DNA of 64,000 bases. Origin: Beijerinckiaceae bacterium. GTDB taxonomy: Bacteria; Pseudomonadota; Alphaproteobacteria; Rhizobiales; Beijerinckiaceae. Under the pieces are notes generated by a model, which ran no database searches, was not told the DNA's origin, and saw only the letters and a program-made list of their open reading frames with translations. Shown piece after piece: positions 9,489 through 18,053 of this stretch. Where the stretch lies: the NCBI GenBank assembly GCA_009773635.1, contig WSYC01000020.1, forward strand, positions 1 to 64,000. Direction: 5' to 3'. The stretch's first letter is position 1, and each line of letters opens with the position of its first letter. The position numbers and the translations under genes were made by a program.

Positions 9489-9917
9489 TCAATCCTGAAC
9501 CGGTGATTTCAAAGGCGGGGTGAGGGCAGAGGCCGCGGGCAATTCCGAAATGGGCGAGCTGGATGCTGGCATGGGCGGAATCCGGGCAATCGATTGCTTG
9601 CGGAAGATTTCAGGCCGCTGCCGCCACGGCACGATGCCGTCCTCGCTCTGGGCATAGAGCGCCGCGCCCTCGATGATCGCCAGGGCATGCAGAACGGGGT
9701 CGAGATTGCCGTAAACATACGACCATTTGCCCGGCGCGGCCAGCGCCACGGAGCAGCCATTGTTGCACGCCGAGAGGCACTCGGCGCCGATGATCGTGAC
9801 ACCCGCCGGGGTCTCCTGCGCCTCGATCAGCCGCAACAGTTCAGCGCCGGGGCGTGGTGCATCAGGCGCATCGGCCCGGCGGCAGGTGGTGCAGACGTAA
9901 AGCGTGGCCGTGGCCAT
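9489..9917 (-). CDS. DUF1636 small metal/ferredoxin-like protein, first gene of cob operon
   Basis: This 142-residue DUF1636 protein has a thioredoxin-like [2Fe-2S] cysteine pattern: CTTC near residue 9, then CLSACNNGC near residue 50. Sequence context suggests a redox or metal role in corrin synthesis, for example in keeping cobalt or the corrinoid reduced, but no activity is established. I chose the ATG at 9917, preceded by a GGGG stretch, over the ORF-track start at 10079, because the longer version would lie inside the B12 riboswitch. It is the first gene after that riboswitch and is followed 4 bases later by cobW. Confidence 0.85.
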   Translation of the reverse strand: MATATLYVCTTCRRADAPDAPRPGAELLRLIEAQETPAGVTIIGAECLSACNNGCSVALAAPGKWSYVYGNLDPVLHALAIIEGAALYAQSEDGIVPWRQRPEIFRKQSIARIPPMPASSSPISELPAASALTPPLKSPVQD

Positions 9918-9942
9918 GAAACCCCTTTCACCAGCAGGCAAA

Positions 9943-9994
9943 GGGTGTCCCAGAGGGGCTGCGCAAAGCAGACCCTGCCGGCTACGGAACACCC
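9943..9994 (-). promoter_or_regulatory. Candidate expression-platform hairpin of the cob riboswitch
   Basis: On the minus strand, GGGTGTTCC and GGGACACCC can pair (9 pairs with one G-U) between the riboswitch aptamer and the DUF1636 start codon. The downstream arm is about 25 nt before the ATG and close to the ribosome-binding region. It could be an intrinsic stop or a ribosome-site sequester; there is no long U-run, so translational control seems more likely. This is an inference from base pairing only. Confidence 0.4.
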
Positions 9995-10014
9995 CGTCCG
10001 TCCGAAAATCGCGT

Positions 10015-10205
10015 GTGCTGGCAGGTCTCCCGGCTTGCGGATCACGGGTCGGGGGAAAACCCCAAACCCAGCGGCTCACTACCTTCCCAGCCCGAAAGCC
10101 AGTGGATTAGTGCGCCTTTCCGGTCACGGTCGCGGGGGCGGCTGCGCTTCGGGTCTCCCCTATCGCATTCCCTCTTCGCCTGTCATAGACAGGAACCAAC
10201 ACAGA
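10015..10205 (-). promoter_or_regulatory. Cobalamin riboswitch controlling the cob operon
   Basis: Read on the minus strand, the leader contains the ordered cobalamin-riboswitch blocks: a GGTTCCTGT/GACAGG stem, GAGGGAA, a GCCGCCCCCGCGACCGTGA core, a CCACTGG segment, and the terminal B12 box AAGCCGGGAGACCTGCC at about 10018-10034. It lies 100 nt upstream of DUF1636-cobW-cobN-cobGHIJ and should shut them off when adenosylcobalamin is abundant. The divergent cobO gene starts 58 bp beyond its 5' end and is not downstream of it. Confidence 0.93.
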
Positions 10206-10263
10206 GCAACCGAAGCGGCAAGCCCGCCGCTTTGTCAAGCCGGACCCGGAGCTGATCTCCACA

Positions 10264-10887
10264 ATGCTGCCCAGCGATCAAGACGCCGACAACAGCCGCC
10301 ATGCCGAGAAAATGGCCAAGAAAAAAGCCGCGCGCGACCGGATCATGGCGCGGAAGGTGGATGGCAAGGGGCTGGTCATCGTCCATACGGGCGCCGGCAA
10401 GGGCAAGTCCTCCTCTGGCTTCGGGATGGTGCTGCGCTGCATTGCCCATGAGATGCCTTGCGCCGTCGTGCAGTTCATCAAGGGCGCCTGGGATACCGGC
10501 GAGCGCCGGCTGATCGAGCAGAATTTCAGCCATCTGTGCCAGTTTCATGCGATGGGCGAGGGGTTTACCTGGGAAACGCAGGACAAGACCCGCGATATCG
10601 CCGCCGCCGCGGCTGGCTGGGAGAAGGCCAAGGCGCTGATCAGGGACCCTGCGATCCAGTTCGTCCTGCTCGATGAGATCAACATCGCGCTGCGCTACGA
10701 GTATCTCGATATCGCCGAGGTCGTCGCCTTCCTGCGCGACGAGAAGCCGCCGCTGACTCATGTCGTGCTCACGGGGCGCAACGCCAAGGAGGAGCTGATC
10801 GAACTGGCGGATCTCGTCACCGAGATGACCCTAGTGAAGCATCCGTTCCGTTCAGGCATCAAGGCCCAGAAGGGTGTGGAGTTCTGA
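10264..10887 (+). CDS. cobO: Cob(I)yrinic acid a,c-diamide adenosyltransferase
   Basis: CobO (BtuR/CobA type) adds the 5'-deoxyadenosyl ligand to reduced cobalt of cobyrinic acid a,c-diamide. The 207-residue protein has a His/Lys-rich N-terminal arm, the P-loop [11 protein letters not shown] near residue 40, [10 protein letters not shown] and [14 protein letters not shown]. Length is standard. The ATG at 10264 lacks a strong Shine-Dalgarno; a second in-frame ATG at 10315 is possible, but the family normally has the extra arm. The stop overlaps the cobQ start (TGATG), so cobO and cobQ form a rightward pair. Confidence 0.95.
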   Translation: MLPSDQDADNSRHAEKMAKKKAARDRIMARKVDGKGLVIVHTGAGKGKSSSGFGMVLRCIAHEMPCAVVQFIKGAWDTGERRLIEQNFSHLCQFHAMGEGFTWETQDKTRDIAAAAAGWEKAKALIRDPAIQFVLLDEINIALRYEYLDIAEVVAFLRDEKPPLTHVVLTGRNAKEELIELADLVTEMTLVKHPFRSGIKAQKGVEF

Positions 10888-12332
10888 TGAAGGCCTTGAT
10901 GATTCAGGGCACCGGGTCGAATGTGGGCAAGTCCTTACTCGTGGCCGGATTGTGCCGCGCGGCACGGGCCCGAGGCATAAAGGTCCTTCCCTTCAAACCT
11001 CAAAATATGTCCAACAACGCTTTCGCAACCAGAGACGGCGGTGAGATTGGCCGGGCACAGGCGCTTCAGGCGCTGGCATGTGGTGTCGAAGCGCGAACGG
11101 ATATGAACCCGGTGCTGCTCAAACCGGAGACCGAAACTGGTGCGCAGGTGATTGTGCAAGGCCGTCGCATCGCCACGGTGAAGGCACGCGATTATGCGGC
11201 GATGAAACCTTCGCTGTTGGCGCCAGTGCTGGAAAGTTTTCGTAAACTGAAGGCTGAAGCTGACCTGGTGATTGTCGAAGGGGCGGGTAGTCCGGCTGAA
11301 GTCAATCTGCGCAGTGGCGACATTGCCAATATGGGCTTCGCTCACGCCGCCGATGTGCCAGTGGTGCTGGTCGGCGATATCGATCGCGGCGGAGTGATCG
11401 CCCAGATTGTCGGAACGCGAACCGTCATGGAGGCTGAGGATGTGGCGCAGGTCGCCGGCTTCATCATCAACAAGTTTCGGGGCGACCTGACCCTTTTCGA
11501 CGATGGTTACCGGCTTATCGAGGATCGAACCGGCTGGCGCGGGTATGGCACTCTGCCCTATTTTTCTGACGCTTCTCGTCTGCCGGCGGAAGATGCCTTG
11601 GACTTGCCGCACTCAAGCGGTGATGGTCCTTTGCATATCGCCTGCCTTGCCTTCTCGCGCATAGCCAATTTCGATGATCTTGATCCTCTAGTGCAGACGC
11701 CGGGCGTGCGCTTCACAATGGTTCGCGCTGGAGAAACCATTCCCGGCGATTGCACATTGGTGATCCTGCCGGGCAGCAAATCGACGCGAGGCGACCTTGC
11801 CTTTCTCAGGAAGCAGGGGTGGGATATCGACCTTGCCACCCATATCCGTCGCGGTGGGCATGTCCTGGGGATATGCGGCGGCTATCAGATGCTTGGGCGT
11901 GTCATTGCCGATCCGAACGGGCTGGAAGGCCCTGCAGGCGTCACACCCGGGCTTGGCCATCTTGATGTCGAGACGCAAATGAGCGCCGACAAGCGACTGA
12001 CGCGGCAGGTTGGCACCCATTGCGCCACTGGCCAGCACTTCGAGGGGTACGAAATCCATATCGGACGAACCACAGGTGCTGATTGCATTCGTCCCTTTGC
12101 CCGGATGGAAGATGGACCAGATGGAGCTGTGGCGTCAGGTGGCCGGATTGCCGGGAGCTATCTTCATGGCATGTTCACGAATGACGCTTTTCGCGACGCT
12201 TATCTTGGCGGTTTTGGCGCACAAACCCGAACACTGTTCTACGCAGCAGGGGTGGAAGCGACGCTAGATGCGCTCGCTGCGCACATTGAGCATCATCTCG
12301 ATGTGACCGCGCTACTGGCGCTCGCCAGATAA
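10887..12332 (+). CDS. cobQ: Cobyric acid synthase
   Basis: CobQ amidates four carboxyl groups of adenosylcobyrinic a,c-diamide. The 481-residue protein has an N-terminal ATPase domain ([50 protein letters not shown]) and a C-terminal type-1 glutamine amidotransferase domain ([18 protein letters not shown] with the catalytic Cys, and GSYLHGMF). It starts one base into the cobO stop. Its codons look less GC-rich than its neighbours, roughly 50 percent GC in a sampled 60-bp stretch, which may indicate a separate history. It converges on bluB with one base between the two stops. Confidence 0.96.
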   Translation: MKALMIQGTGSNVGKSLLVAGLCRAARARGIKVLPFKPQNMSNNAFATRDGGEIGRAQALQALACGVEARTDMNPVLLKPETETGAQVIVQGRRIATVKARDYAAMKPSLLAPVLESFRKLKAEADLVIVEGAGSPAEVNLRSGDIANMGFAHAADVPVVLVGDIDRGGVIAQIVGTRTVMEAEDVAQVAGFIINKFRGDLTLFDDGYRLIEDRTGWRGYGTLPYFSDASRLPAEDALDLPHSSGDGPLHIACLAFSRIANFDDLDPLVQTPGVRFTMVRAGETIPGDCTLVILPGSKSTRGDLAFLRKQGWDIDLATHIRRGGHVLGICGGYQMLGRVIADPNGLEGPAGVTPGLGHLDVETQMSADKRLTRQVGTHCATGQHFEGYEIHIGRTTGADCIRPFARMEDGPDGAVASGGRIAGSYLHGMFTNDAFRDAYLGGFGAQTRTLFYAAGVEATLDALAAHIEHHLDVTALLALAR

Positions 12333-12333
12333 T

Positions 12334-12957
12334 TTATCGCTCTTCCCACACCGTCGGGGTGTTCTCCTGCCAGCCTGTCCGGTGCAGAAGCGGCGTATCG
12401 TCGTGGGTTTCTGGCCAGCCTAGGCAAAGGTAGGCCGAGAAGCGCCAGCCTTCCGGCACCTGGAGAAGGTGTTCCATGTGGCGCGGATCGAGAATCGAGA
12501 CCATCCCGAGGCCGAGGTTTTCTGCCCGTGCCGCAAGCCAGAGCGTATGGATCGCCATCGCGGTGGATTGATGCAGGGTTTCCGGCATGGTGCATCGCCC
12601 AAGCCGATGGCCAGCTTCAGGATCTTCCAGCATGAAAATGGCGAGTTGCTCCGGTGCGCGGTCCAGCCCCGCAAGTTTGAGGCGGGCATAGACCTCAGCA
12701 TGTTCTGGATCATATCCAGCGGCTGCGACCCGGTTTTCCTGTTCGAAAAGCGCGCGGACCGCTGCGCGCAGAGTGGCGGATTTCACCGAGAGAACGCGCC
12801 ATGGCCGGGCATTGCCGACCGAAGGCGCAAGGGCCATCATGGTCCGCAATCGCACCAGAAGGGCCTCGGGTACTGGATCAGGGCGGAAATGACGGACATC
12901 CCGCCGCCAGCGCAGCAGGGTTTCAAGTCGCGCGGCATCCTCCGGGGAAAAATTCAC
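12334..12957 (-). CDS. bluB: 5,6-dimethylbenzimidazole synthase
   Basis: BluB fragments FMNH2 with oxygen to make 5,6-dimethylbenzimidazole, the lower ligand of B12. The product is a 207-residue flavin-destructase/nitroreductase-fold protein with RRDVRHFRPDPVP near residue 15, APSVGNARPWR, and the C-terminal YLCLGWP segment. I prefer a GTG start at 12957, forming a GTGA overlap with the cobC stop and giving the usual family N-terminus, over the ATG at 13011, which would overlap cobC by 58 bases. It ends the leftward cobD-cobC-bluB group. Confidence 0.93.
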   Translation of the reverse strand: MNFSPEDAARLETLLRWRRDVRHFRPDPVPEALLVRLRTMMALAPSVGNARPWRVLSVKSATLRAAVRALFEQENRVAAAGYDPEHAEVYARLKLAGLDRAPEQLAIFMLEDPEAGHRLGRCTMPETLHQSTAMAIHTLWLAARAENLGLGMVSILDPRHMEHLLQVPEGWRFSAYLCLGWPETHDDTPLLHRTGWQENTPTVWEER

Positions 12958-13940
12958 GATTCCCCCCGCGGCGGTGAAACCGGTTTCAATGCCTCCGCCA
13001 GGCGTGTCCATTCAGGTGCGCAGCCAGGTATTCCAAGGCGTATCCAGTGCCGGGAAAAGGGGAAAATCCGGCTCCAGATATGATGTCGGGCCAGCGCCTC
13101 CTGCGCGGTGATCGCATCGGGCACGGCAAAAAGCCTGAACAAGGATGTCCCGCCGACGCATTGCCAGCCTGCTGCTAGGGCCAGTGCATCGAGCAGATCC
13201 GCTTCCAGTGCAAGGCGCGCGCGGGTGGCTTCCTGCCAGTTGGTATCGCTGAGGGCCGCGGTCCCGATCTCGATCGCCGGCCCGGACACTGGCCAGGGGC
13301 CAGCAAGCTCGCGGAGCGAAGCGATGATCTCCGGCGAGCCGAGCGCGAAGCCAAGTCGAAGCCCGGCCAGACCATAGAATTTGCCGAAAGATCGCAGGAT
13401 GATCAGGTTCTTCCGCCCGGCCTGCGGGGCGAGCGACACCTCCGGCGTTGCATCCGCGAAGCTTTCATCCACGATCAGCAGGCCGACATCATGGCTGAGA
13501 TCAAGCAACGTCGGGAGCGAAAGGGTCCGGCCATCGGGATTGTTGGGATTGACGACAACCGCGAGATCAGCCCCGCGCAGTGCTTCAGGCGTTGCGACCG
13601 GTTCAACAGTCCAGCCCGCTGCAGCGAGGCTTGCAGCATGTTCATTGTAGGTCGGCGAGAGAACCCTTGCACATCCCGGCAGAATAAGGCGTGGCAGGAG
13701 CTGGATGGCGGCCTGCGCTCCCGGCAAGGGCGCGATATCCGCTTCGCTTGCATAGCAGCGCAAGGCAGCAGCCATGAGCCTGCCGATCTCGGTTTGTGTG
13801 GGAAGTCCCGTCCAAGTAGTCGAGGAAATCGCTGGCACGGGATAGGGGATTGGGTTGATCCCGGTCGAAAGATCGATCCAGGAACCGGCACCAAATCGCG
13901 CAACGGCCATGTCGAGGTTTCCGCCATGATCGCGCATCAT
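12954..13940 (-). CDS. cobC: Threonine-phosphate decarboxylase / CobC aminotransferase-fold protein
   Basis: CobC is a PLP-dependent class I/II aminotransferase-fold enzyme that makes the (R)-1-amino-2-propanol phosphate linker (CobD in Salmonella). The 328-residue protein shows the substrate loop DLSTGINPIPYP, NPNNPDGR, DESFAD, the Schiff-base lysine context LRSFGKFYGLAGLRLGF and the C-terminal WIRLGIPG. An ATGATG pair at the start overlaps the cobD stop; either ATG could be used. Its stop overlaps the bluB GTG. Confidence 0.93.
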   Translation of the reverse strand: MMRDHGGNLDMAVARFGAGSWIDLSTGINPIPYPVPAISSTTWTGLPTQTEIGRLMAAALRCYASEADIAPLPGAQAAIQLLPRLILPGCARVLSPTYNEHAASLAAAGWTVEPVATPEALRGADLAVVVNPNNPDGRTLSLPTLLDLSHDVGLLIVDESFADATPEVSLAPQAGRKNLIILRSFGKFYGLAGLRLGFALGSPEIIASLRELAGPWPVSGPAIEIGTAALSDTNWQEATRARLALEADLLDALALAAGWQCVGGTSLFRLFAVPDAITAQEALARHHIWSRIFPFSRHWIRLGIPGCAPEWTRLAEALKPVSPPRGES

Positions 13941-14884
13941 TGCACCGCGAACGCCAAAGTGCCGAGGGCGACCGCGAGGAGCAGGATCACCCGGCGATAG
14001 AGGGCAAGACCGGCAAGGATATCAGCGGCTGCCGGGTCGCGCTTGCAGGCATTGACCCACGGCTCGTCCGACACCGCACCCTCGTAGGCGCGCGGGCCGG
14101 AAAGCCGCACCCCTAGAGCGCCTGCCATCGCCGCTTCCGGCCAGCCAGCATTCGGGGAGCGATGATGGTCGGCATCGCGCCAAGCCGTTGCGATTGCCGC
14201 GACCGGGCGCGAAGAGGCGAGGGCGAAGAGAAGAGCAGTCAATCGCGCTGGAACGAGGTTGACGAGATCATCGAACCGGGCCGAGGCCCAGCCGAACGCC
14301 GAGAATCGCTCCGTGCGATGGCCGATCATGGAATCGAGCGTGTTGATCGCCTTGTAGGCGGCCAGCCCCGGCAACCCGAGCAGCGCGCCCCAGAACAGCG
14401 GGGCGACGATCCCGTCCGAGGTGTTTTCCGCGAGGCTCTCGATGGCTGCGCGGCTCACGCCTGCTGCATCCAGAAGATCCGGATCGCGCCCGACGATCTT
14501 GGAAACCTCGATCCGTGCACCGGCCAGATCACCCGCGTCCAGCGGCACCGCGATCGCCCTGACATGCTGATGCAGGGATCGCGCGGCAATGAGCGGCCAG
14601 CCCGTGATCCCTGCGATGAGCATCGCGGGAGTGCCGGCCGGAAGGCTCCGCTCCAGCATGAGTGCGAGGAGGGCGGCAGTGCCCGCCACGAGGACCAGCA
14701 CGAGAACCCCGGCGAGGCGACGCTTGAGCGCCGGCCATGTACCCCGGTTGAGTTTTCCCTCCAGAAACAGGATCTGGCGCCCGATCCACGTCACGGGGTG
14801 CCCGATGCGCCGGAACAGGCCGTCCGGCCAGCCGACAGCAAGATCAATTCCCAGAGCGACGAGCATGACAACCGGCAAATTCAT
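13937..14884 (-). CDS. cobD: Adenosylcobinamide-phosphate synthase (CbiB/CobD), membrane protein
   Basis: CobD (CbiB) condenses adenosylcobyric acid with the aminopropanol phosphate arm at the inner membrane. The 315-residue protein has the hallmarks IDLAVGWPD(G), HPVTWIGR near residue 29, ESLAENTSDGIVAPLFW and a hydrophobic C-terminus consistent with several membrane spans. It is the first gene of the cobD-cobC-bluB group; a 128-bp gap separates it from the fusion gene upstream on the same strand, so it may be read from that operon or from its own promoter. Confidence 0.94.
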   Translation of the reverse strand: MNLPVVMLVALGIDLAVGWPDGLFRRIGHPVTWIGRQILFLEGKLNRGTWPALKRRLAGVLVLVLVAGTAALLALMLERSLPAGTPAMLIAGITGWPLIAARSLHQHVRAIAVPLDAGDLAGARIEVSKIVGRDPDLLDAAGVSRAAIESLAENTSDGIVAPLFWGALLGLPGLAAYKAINTLDSMIGHRTERFSAFGWASARFDDLVNLVPARLTALLFALASSRPVAAIATAWRDADHHRSPNAGWPEAAMAGALGVRLSGPRAYEGAVSDEPWVNACKRDPAAADILAGLALYRRVILLLAVALGTLAFAVQ

Positions 14885-15012
14885 GGCACCCCTATGCCCC
14901 AGTAGAACTGCGAGGGAAAGGAGGGAAAGAGCCTGACTTAATGTTGATGCGCTTCAGGTCGGATGTTTCTTCCTCTCACAAGTCCGCGCATCTTCGGGGT
15001 TCATGCTGTCAA

Positions 15013-16230
15013 TCAGGATGGCGCATGGACATGGCATGTCATGGGCATGCTTCCGGCGTGCCGGAATGTCAGCACCAGATCGACCGTGCTTCCGGGATCG
15101 GGCACATCGGGGATATCGAGCAGCATCAGATGCAGACGGCCGGGCTGGAGGCGAATGGTGCTTCCCGCCGCGAGAGGCAGGGGCAGGCCCTCGCCTGCAA
15201 GAATATCGTCATGGCCTCCGGCGGCGTGGATGGCGATGCGCGCCGAGAAGCAGCACTCGATCGCCAACAGCATGTCGTCGAACGTGCCAAGATTAGTAAT
15301 CTCCATGAACCCGGCCAGTGCATTGTCTTCCACCATCGCCTTGCGGACGAAAGCCTGCCGGATGCGGATCGCGCCGGCTTCCGCCGCTGCTAACGGCAGA
15401 TCGGGCTCGACAAGCGCACCATCTGTCTTCTTCAGCCGCTCGCCGGGCTGGAAAGCCCAGGGCGAGACGGGTTCTCCGCCCTGTGCGAGATGCCTGTCAG
15501 CGATGCCTTCGAGGGCTTCCGGCGTCAGGTTTCCATACCAGATGTTATCGGGCTGGATGCCGACGAGCGGCGCGAAATTGCACGGTCCCTGACAGTTGGT
15601 GGTGAGACAGAGAACCTCGTTCTCTTGGAGATCATCGGGTTTATGCGGGCCGAAACGCCGGCGGAGCTGGTCATAGATCACGGCAGCGCCGGCTTGCGCG
15701 CAGCGCGGCCCGAGGCAGACCAGCGCCACACGCGAGACATCGGGAATGCGCGAGGCGCCGGCCTTTATCTTCAGCGGCTTGATCGCCTCGCGGACATCGG
15801 TGCCAAGCCGGGCGCGCTCGATCACGGCACGCACCGGGGAAAGCTGGTCTGCTATCCCGTCGAGCGGATCGGCGAGAACGACACGCATTGCGCCAGCTTC
15901 CTCCGCGCTCCAGCGGCTGAGCCAGCGCCCGATCCAGCCCTTGAGATTACGGTCGAACGGAATGATCACGGGGACGACGACAACAGAGCGCACGCCCTCA
16001 TCGCGCAGGTGGAGCAGCACCACTGAAAGCGCGGGATCGGAGAGTTCCGCGAAGGCGATTTCACTCCGTTCCGCGAGGCCCTCATTGACAAGCGCTACCC
16101 CAATCTCGTCAAGCGTCCGCCGCTGTTCGCCGAGCGGCATGCCCCGCCCCAGCAGGACGGCAACCTCGAAAGCGGGCGATGGCGGCGCGGTATTAGCCAT
16201 TTCTCCCGGAGTGATCTCGTTCATGCTCAT
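15013..16230 (-). CDS. Three-domain fusion: CbiX-like domain, [2Fe-2S] thioredoxin-fold domain, PCuAC-like domain
   Basis: This 405-residue protein joins three domains. Residues 20-110 resemble CbiX-type chelatases (AELSDPALSVVLLHLRDEGV), but the usual GHGS reads GRGM and the later HVKRDIP-like His segment reads RNLKGWI, so both typical active-site His are absent. Residues 165-250 form a thioredoxin-like [2Fe-2S] domain (C172-x4-C177, C213-x3-C217). Residues 285-400 resemble a PCuAC copper chaperone (AGFMEITNLG, LHLMLLDI), with H335, H367 and M369 in metal-ligand positions but two ligand Mets missing. It is the last gene of a riboswitch-led ABC-importer operon, overlapping the ATPase stop (ATGA). 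Cobalt reception or redox handling is inferred, not shown. Confidence 0.8.
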   Translation of the reverse strand: MSMNEITPGEMANTAPPSPAFEVAVLLGRGMPLGEQRRTLDEIGVALVNEGLAERSEIAFAELSDPALSVVLLHLRDEGVRSVVVVPVIIPFDRNLKGWIGRWLSRWSAEEAGAMRVVLADPLDGIADQLSPVRAVIERARLGTDVREAIKPLKIKAGASRIPDVSRVALVCLGPRCAQAGAAVIYDQLRRRFGPHKPDDLQENEVLCLTTNCQGPCNFAPLVGIQPDNIWYGNLTPEALEGIADRHLAQGGEPVSPWAFQPGERLKKTDGALVEPDLPLAAAEAGAIRIRQAFVRKAMVEDNALAGFMEITNLGTFDDMLLAIECCFSARIAIHAAGGHDDILAGEGLPLPLAAGSTIRLQPGRLHLMLLDIPDVPDPGSTVDLVLTFRHAGSMPMTCHVHAPS

Positions 16231-17009
16231 CGCTTCTCTCCGGAGTGTCGGGCATGCATCGGCACGATGACCGGCATCGCCTGTCCCTGTTGATCGGGAA
16301 TCGCGAACTGGCGCATCGCAACCCCGTAGAGCCGCGTGAGGTTCGCCTCGCTCATGATGGTGTCGACCGGACCGGAAAGCGCCGCCTCGTTCTTCATCAT
16401 CAGCAACGCATCATCGGCGGCGGCCAGCGCGTGATTGGGGTCGTGCGTGGTGAAGAGGATCGTCATTTCGCGCGCCTGCCGGAGATCATTCAGGAGGTAG
16501 AGGAGCCGGCCCTGATTGCCAAGATCAAGCGCCGAGGCCGGCTCATCGAGCACCAGCACGTCCGATCCGGTTGCGAGCGCACGGGCGATCAACCCCATCT
16601 GCCGCTCGCCGCCCGAAAGCCGCGCAAAGGGTTCACCGGCCAGATGGCGGATCCCGACGCGCTCGATCGCGGCATCGGCGGCGCGGTAATCCTCCGGTGA
16701 GGGCTGGCCGAAAAGGCCGACCCGGGCGCAGCGCCCCATCACCACCATCTCGCGCAGGGCGTGGGGCGCGGGGATCGTGAGGAGTTGCGGCACGTATCCG
16801 AGTCGGTTCGGGGCTGTCCGCTCTCCCTCAGTGAGGGGAAGAAATCCGAGGATCGCATGGAGGGCTGTCGTCTTGCCGCGCCCGTTCGGGCCGAGAATGG
16901 CAAGCGTCGCGCCATGCTCGACCGCAAGGTCCAATCCGCGGAAAATCCAGCGGGAGCCGAAGCGCATGCCGGCGCGGTTAAGGGCGATCTTCATGGGGGT
17001 GATCTTCAT
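16227..17009 (-). CDS. FecE/BtuD-type ABC transporter ATPase
   Basis: This is the ATP-binding subunit of a FecCD-family importer for a metal chelate or corrinoid. The 260-residue protein has Walker A GPNGRGKTT (the residue before the Lys is Gly, as usual), a Q-loop YVPQ, signature LSGGERQ, Walker B VLVLDEP and the switch His in FTTHDPNHAL. It overlaps the permease stop by ATGA upstream and the fusion gene start by ATGA downstream, so stoichiometric co-translation is likely. The C-terminal 40 residues are Met- and His-containing (QAMPVIVPMHARH). Confidence 0.92.
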   Translation of the reverse strand: MKITPMKIALNRAGMRFGSRWIFRGLDLAVEHGATLAILGPNGRGKTTALHAILGFLPLTEGERTAPNRLGYVPQLLTIPAPHALREMVVMGRCARVGLFGQPSPEDYRAADAAIERVGIRHLAGEPFARLSGGERQMGLIARALATGSDVLVLDEPASALDLGNQGRLLYLLNDLRQAREMTILFTTHDPNHALAAADDALLMMKNEAALSGPVDTIMSEANLTRLYGVAMRQFAIPDQQGQAMPVIVPMHARHSGEKR

Positions 17010-18052
17010 GCCTCGCGCTCCCGGAAATGCCGGCGCAGCAACAGCGCAAAGATCGGTGCGCCGACAATCGCCGTCAGCACGCCGAGCGGGATTTCCGCCG
17101 TTGTCGCGGTGCGAGCGATGGTGTCGGTCACCACCAGGAAGCTCGCGCCGATAAGTGCGGTGACGGGCAGCGCGACGCGCTGGTCCGGTCCGACGATGAG
17201 GCGGCTGATATGCGGGATGATCAGCCCGACCCAGCCGATGATGCCGCTGACCGCGACACTCGACGCCACCACGATTGCTACGAGGCCGAAGACGAGCCAG
17301 CGTTCCCGTTCGGGGTGCGCGCCAAGGCTGCGGGCCTCGTTCTCGTCAAGCGAGAGGATATTGAGGCGAAAGCGCAGGGCCAGCAGCACCGACGAGCCGG
17401 TGACAAGGCCCGGCGCGGCAAGCCCTGCCTGCTCCCAGGTGGCGCTGGCGAAACTGCCCATCAGCCAGTAGACGATCGCGGGCAGCGAGCCGTTGGGATC
17501 AGCAACGAACTGGATCAGCGAGACCAGCGCGGAAAACAGCGACCCGACAACAAGCCCGCCGAGCAGGACGGTGACGGTCTCCGTCCGGCCGTCAATCCGC
17601 GCAATCCAGCCGACCAGCACGAGCGCACCAAGACCGCAGGCGAAGGAAAGGCCGAGTAGCCCCACGCCTGATATCCCGAGGAAAATCGCCAGCGCCCCGC
17701 CAAAGGCGGCGCCGGGAGAAATCCCGAGAATCTGCGGCGCCACGAGCGGATTACGGAATACGCATTGCAGCGCCCCGCCACAAATCGCCAGCCCCGCGCC
17801 CGCAAGGATCGCCAGCACAAGGCGCGGCAGACGTACCAGCAGCAGGATACGCGCATCCACAGCCAGCGGCGCGGCGGGATCGGTGATGGCCTGGCCGAGA
17901 ATGGCGATCACGCGCGAGGGAGCAATCGGGAATTGCCCGACGCCGAGCCCGACAAGGCTCGCGGCCACCAGGAAGGCGACGAGAAGCGTGGTCGTCGCGA
18001 CACGCCGGGATTGCCGGCTTCCTGCCGCGACGAGGGCATCAGCGAGAGCCAT
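17006..18052 (-). CDS. FecCD-family ABC transporter permease
   Basis: This 348-residue polytopic inner-membrane permease belongs to the FecCD/BtuC family that imports iron-siderophores, haem and cobalamin. It shows VRLPRLVLAILAGAGLAICGGALQ near residue 80, RNPLVAPQILGISPGAAFGG and the coupling segment GIIGWVGLIIPHISR, about ten hydrophobic segments in all. I start it at the ATG at 18052, one base after the binding-protein stop, instead of the ORF-track start at 18118, which lies inside that gene. Substrate cannot be read from the sequence; the upstream riboswitch points to corrinoid or cobalt-related cargo. Confidence 0.93.
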   Translation of the reverse strand: MALADALVAAGSRQSRRVATTTLLVAFLVAASLVGLGVGQFPIAPSRVIAILGQAITDPAAPLAVDARILLLVRLPRLVLAILAGAGLAICGGALQCVFRNPLVAPQILGISPGAAFGGALAIFLGISGVGLLGLSFACGLGALVLVGWIARIDGRTETVTVLLGGLVVGSLFSALVSLIQFVADPNGSLPAIVYWLMGSFASATWEQAGLAAPGLVTGSSVLLALRFRLNILSLDENEARSLGAHPERERWLVFGLVAIVVASSVAVSGIIGWVGLIIPHISRLIVGPDQRVALPVTALIGASFLVVTDTIARTATTAEIPLGVLTAIVGAPIFALLLRRHFREREA

Positions 18053-18053
18053 C

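Noticed and set aside
9594-10451. 285-aa plus-strand ORF
   Set aside because: It covers DUF1636, the B12 riboswitch and the start of cobO in wrong frames.
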